Positions 61,742 through 64,000 of a stretch of 64,000 bases of DNA are shown here, piece after piece. Location of the stretch: contig JALXWS010000004.1 in assembly GCA_025144025.1 (NCBI GenBank), positions 142,799-206,798 of the forward strand. The letters are read 5' to 3'. The DNA is from Corynebacterium sp. p3-SID1241. Lineage in GTDB: Bacteria > Actinomycetota > Actinomycetes > Mycobacteriales > Mycobacteriaceae. Position 1 is the stretch's first letter; each line of letters begins with the position of its first letter. The position numbers and the translations under genes were made by a program. The notes under the pieces are model-generated. The model saw nothing but the letters and a program-made list of their open reading frames with translations. It was not told where the DNA came from and ran no database searches.

Positions 61742-62581
61742 ATGGAGTCGCATCGCCTCAAAGATGATGAAGAATCCGTACGCGCGGCCCTGTCGTCCCT
61801 GAAAACCGCAACTGGTATTCCGGTGACAATGTATGCCACGCTACTGCCAGATAATCGCCTGCAGATCACGCAGTGGGTGGGGCTTCGCACCCCGGCACTG
61901 CAGAATTTAATCATTGATTCTGGCGTTGGCGTGGGTGGGCGAGTGGTGAGCACTCGCCGTGCGGTAGGTGTATCCGATTACACGCGTGCTACCACCATCT
62001 CGCACGAGAACGACCGCGTGATCCAGGACGAAGGCCTGCATTCCATTGTGGCCGTACCTGTTACGGTCCAGCGCGAAATTCGCGGTGTCCTCTACGTCGG
62101 CGTGCACTCCCCGGTTCGTTTAGGGGACAAGGTGATCGAAGAAGTGACGATGACCGCGCGCACCCTCGAGCAGGATCTAGCCGTGAACTCCGCTATGCGC
62201 CGCGCCGATGGTTCGAAGGGTGGTGCCTCCCGGGGCCACGTTATGAATGGCGCTGAGTGGGAGCAAGTGCGCTCCACCCACTCCAAGCTGCGCATGCTAG
62301 CTAACCGTGTAGAAGACGAGGAGCTGCGCAAGGAACTGGAGACCTTGTGCGATCAGATGGTCTCTCCGGTGCGGGTGAAGCAGTCCACCAAACTCTCTGC
62401 GCGTGAGTTGGATGTTCTCTCCTGCGTGGCGCTGGGCCACACCAATGTGGAAGCGGCCGAGGAAATGGGCATCGGTGCGGAAACCGTCAAGTCCTATCTG
62501 CGCTCGGTAATGCGTAAACTCGGCGCGCACACCCGCTACGAGGCGGTCAATGCTGCCCGTCGTATCGGCGCGCTGCCTTAA
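61742..62581 (+). CDS. ramA: LuxR-type regulator of acetate metabolism, RamA
   Basis: The 279-residue protein has an N-terminal GAF-like domain (TATGIPVTMYATLL, GVGVGGRVVSTRRAVGVSDY, IVAVPVTVQREIRGVLYVGVHS) and a C-terminal LuxR helix-turn-helix (KLSARELDVLSCVALGHTNVEAAEEMGIGAETVKSYLRSVMRKLG). Size and position beside cysK match RamA of C. glutamicum, which activates acetate genes and many others. ATG 61742 follows GAGGAAAG; the open frame begins earlier at 61667. Confidence 0.92.
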   Translation: MESHRLKDDEESVRAALSSLKTATGIPVTMYATLLPDNRLQITQWVGLRTPALQNLIIDSGVGVGGRVVSTRRAVGVSDYTRATTISHENDRVIQDEGLHSIVAVPVTVQREIRGVLYVGVHSPVRLGDKVIEEVTMTARTLEQDLAVNSAMRRADGSKGGASRGHVMNGAEWEQVRSTHSKLRMLANRVEDEELRKELETLCDQMVSPVRVKQSTKLSARELDVLSCVALGHTNVEAAEEMGIGAETVKSYLRSVMRKLGAHTRYEAVNAARRIGALP

Positions 62582-62588
62582 GAACCGG

Positions 62589-62594
62589 TAGCGT
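62589..62594 (+). promoter_or_regulatory. -10 element of murA (leaderless)
   Basis: TAGCGT ends 8 nt before the murA GTG at 62603. Confidence 0.45.
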
Positions 62595-62602
62595 GGACAG
62601 TT

Positions 62603-63871
62603 GTGAAAGATCAGTTTATTGTCTCCGGCGGTGCCCGTTTGGAGGGCACCGTCAAAGTAGATGGCGCAAAAAATAGCGTCTTGAAGCTCATGGCCGCATC
62701 TTTGCTGGCGGAGGGCACTACGACGCTGACCAATTGCCCAGAGATTCTGGACGTTCCCCTCATGAAAAAGGTCCTTGAGGGGTTGGGCTGCGAGGTAGAA
62801 ATTGAGGGCTCTGAAGTCCGAATTACTACCCCTGCACAGCCACAATCTAGTGCGGATTTTGATGCAGTCCGCCAATTCCGCGCCTCGGTGTGCGTGCTTG
62901 GGCCGCTTACTTCCCGCTGCGGCCATGCCAAAGTGGCGCTTCCTGGCGGCGACGCGATTGGCTCCCGCCCCCTAGATATGCACCAAACCGGGCTAGAAAA
63001 GCTGGGCGCTACCACCCGCATCGAGCACGGCGCTGTTGTAGCTGAGGCTACACATTTGCGAGGCGCGAATATTCGCCTCGATTTCCCTTCGGTGGGCGCA
63101 ACCGAGAATATCCTGACCGCCGCGGTCCTTGCTGAGGGAGAAACCGTTCTGCACAATGCGGCTCGCGAGCCGGAAATCGTCGATCTGTGCACCATGCTTA
63201 AATCCATGGGTGCCGATATCGAAGGTGAGGGACGCTCGGTGGTGACCATCCGCGGCGTCGAAAAACTGCAGCCCACCCAACACGAGGTTATTGGTGACCG
63301 CATCGTGGCAGGTACGTGGGCATATGCGGCCGCCATGACGCAGGGCGATATCACCGTCGGAGGAATTTCCCCGCGCCACCTCCACCTGCCGCTGGAAAAG
63401 CTCAAGTCTGCCGGCGCAGAACTGGAGACCTACGAAAATGGTTTTCGGGTGCGTATGGACCAGCGCCCGCAGGCAGTGGACTACCAAACTCTGCCCTTCC
63501 CGGGATTCCCCACCGACCTGCAGCCAATGGCCATCGGTATCTCCGCAATAGCGGACGGTACGACGGTCATTACTGAGAATGTCTTTGAATCCCGCTTCCG
63601 ATTCGTTGATGAAATGTTGCGCCTGGGTGCCGACGCCCAGGTTGACGGGCACCATGTTGTAGTCCGTGGTAAAGAGCGCCTTTCTTCTACGCACGTGTGG
63701 AGCTCCGATATTCGTGCCGGCGCCGGGCTCGTACTCTCTGCACTATGCGCCGATGAGACCACAACGGTTCACGATGTCTTCCATATCGACCGCGGGTATC
63801 CCAACTTTGTGGAGAATCTGCAACGCCTCGGCGCCACTATTGAAAGGACTCAAGAAGAAGAGCTCTTTTAA
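62603..63871 (+). CDS. murA: UDP-N-acetylglucosamine 1-carboxyvinyltransferase
   Basis: MurA adds enolpyruvate from PEP to UDP-GlcNAc, the first committed step of peptidoglycan synthesis. The 422-residue protein has [15 protein letters not shown] with the conserved Lys/Asn, and the active-site loop [16 protein letters not shown]. In most bacteria this loop has Cys at the position that is Asp117 here; Cys is the target of fosfomycin, so intrinsic resistance is expected, as in mycobacteria. It starts with GTG at 62603. Confidence 0.95.
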   Translation: MKDQFIVSGGARLEGTVKVDGAKNSVLKLMAASLLAEGTTTLTNCPEILDVPLMKKVLEGLGCEVEIEGSEVRITTPAQPQSSADFDAVRQFRASVCVLGPLTSRCGHAKVALPGGDAIGSRPLDMHQTGLEKLGATTRIEHGAVVAEATHLRGANIRLDFPSVGATENILTAAVLAEGETVLHNAAREPEIVDLCTMLKSMGADIEGEGRSVVTIRGVEKLQPTQHEVIGDRIVAGTWAYAAAMTQGDITVGGISPRHLHLPLEKLKSAGAELETYENGFRVRMDQRPQAVDYQTLPFPGFPTDLQPMAIGISAIADGTTVITENVFESRFRFVDEMLRLGADAQVDGHHVVVRGKERLSSTHVWSSDIRAGAGLVLSALCADETTTVHDVFHIDRGYPNFVENLQRLGATIERTQEEELF

Positions 63872-63877
63872 CGACGT

Positions 63878-63910
63878 CCCCAGTACACATTTTTGCAGGG
63901 TGTGCTGGGG
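63878..63910 (+). terminator. murA terminator
   Basis: CCCCAGTACAC pairs with GTGTGCTGGGG (one wobble), followed by the T-rich ATTTGTGTTTGTTTG. The remaining 90 bp to the window end hold no gene that I can see; in mycobacteria an rRNA operon follows murA and could begin outside this window. Confidence 0.8.
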
Positions 63911-64000
63911 ATTTGTGTTTGTTTGAGTCGCTGTGTAACTTTATGTGAGTCAGCGCGACCGACAGCGCCCCACAGGGACGGTAAAGTTTCTGGCTGAAGC

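Noticed and set aside
1-64000. Prophage, transposon, CRISPR-Cas, toxin-antitoxin or biosynthetic island
   Set aside because: No transposase, integrase, cas, phage structural, toxin-antitoxin or megasynthase gene is recognisable; nearly all genes are conserved corynebacterial core genes.
63911-64000. Start of a 16S rRNA gene at the window end
   Set aside because: No recognisable 16S 5' sequence is present; an rRNA operon after murA is only expected from mycobacterial gene order.

Overview
This 64 kb window looks like a chromosomal core segment of a Corynebacterium. The support is the gene content and order, which I recognise from memory of Corynebacterium glutamicum and Mycobacterium tuberculosis: the radA/lpqE/carD/ispD/ispF/cysS/rlmB block; znuABC-like genes, an ipsA-like lacI gene, otsB, otsA and thrE; poxB, phoR and phoS; a purine cluster; mshD, pstSCAB and phoU; and the cysE-cysK-ramA-murA block. 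Base composition is G+C-rich and codon use looks uniform. I see no insertion sequence, prophage, CRISPR array or clear genomic island. No species is claimed.

Layout. 1-7.0 kb: the end of a secreted protein gene, radA, an LpqE-like lipoprotein, the RNA polymerase regulator carD, two MEP-pathway isoprenoid genes, cysteinyl-tRNA synthetase and a 23S rRNA methyltransferase. 7-12.8 kb: an HNH endonuclease-like protein, an esterase, a zinc/manganese ABC importer and a divergent LacI regulator. 12.8-18.0 kb: trehalose synthesis (otsA, otsB), a lipoprotein, a small protein with a histone-H1-like lysine tail, the threonine exporter thrE and tRNA-Thr. 18-22 kb: a TetR regulator with an MFS drug exporter, then pyruvate:quinone oxidoreductase poxB. 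22-24.4 kb: the phosphate-sensing two-component system phoR-phoS. 24.3-44.5 kb: a HIT protein and purD, purB, purC, purS, purQ, purL, purF and purM, interspersed with oligopeptidase B, a DUF2334 protein, a large secreted nuclease, a hemolysin III-type membrane protein, a lipoprotein asparaginase, a thioesterase and an SCP-like protein. 44.6-50.2 kb: folate-dependent YgfZ, a PabC-like lyase, a nitrobindin-like protein, a lipid kinase, an LmeA-like protein and mycothiol synthase. 50.2-56.5 kb: pstSCAB, phoU and dusB. 56.6-64 kb: an acetyl-CoA:CoA transferase, five tRNA genes, a CsoR-type repressor, a small acetyltransferase, cysE, cysK, the acetate regulator ramA and murA.

How the genes work together. 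phoRS and pstSCAB-phoU form a complete phosphate sensing and uptake set. The pur genes cover most of de novo IMP synthesis; purN, purE, purK and purH are not here. cysE and cysK make cysteine, which feeds mycothiol through mshD. poxB, the CoA transferase and ramA belong to acetate metabolism.

The most striking regulatory feature is that about 27 genes carry a TANNNT-like -10 hexamer ending 6-8 nt before the start codon, the geometry of leaderless mRNAs. Several are head-to-head pairs sharing 30-80 bp. Other noteworthy items are two long RNA-type inverted repeats, a duplicated tRNA-Asp flanking a gene remnant, a McbR-type operator at cysK, RamA-type motifs before ramA, tandem Pho-box-like repeats before pstS, and a MurA with Asp in place of the fosfomycin-target Cys.
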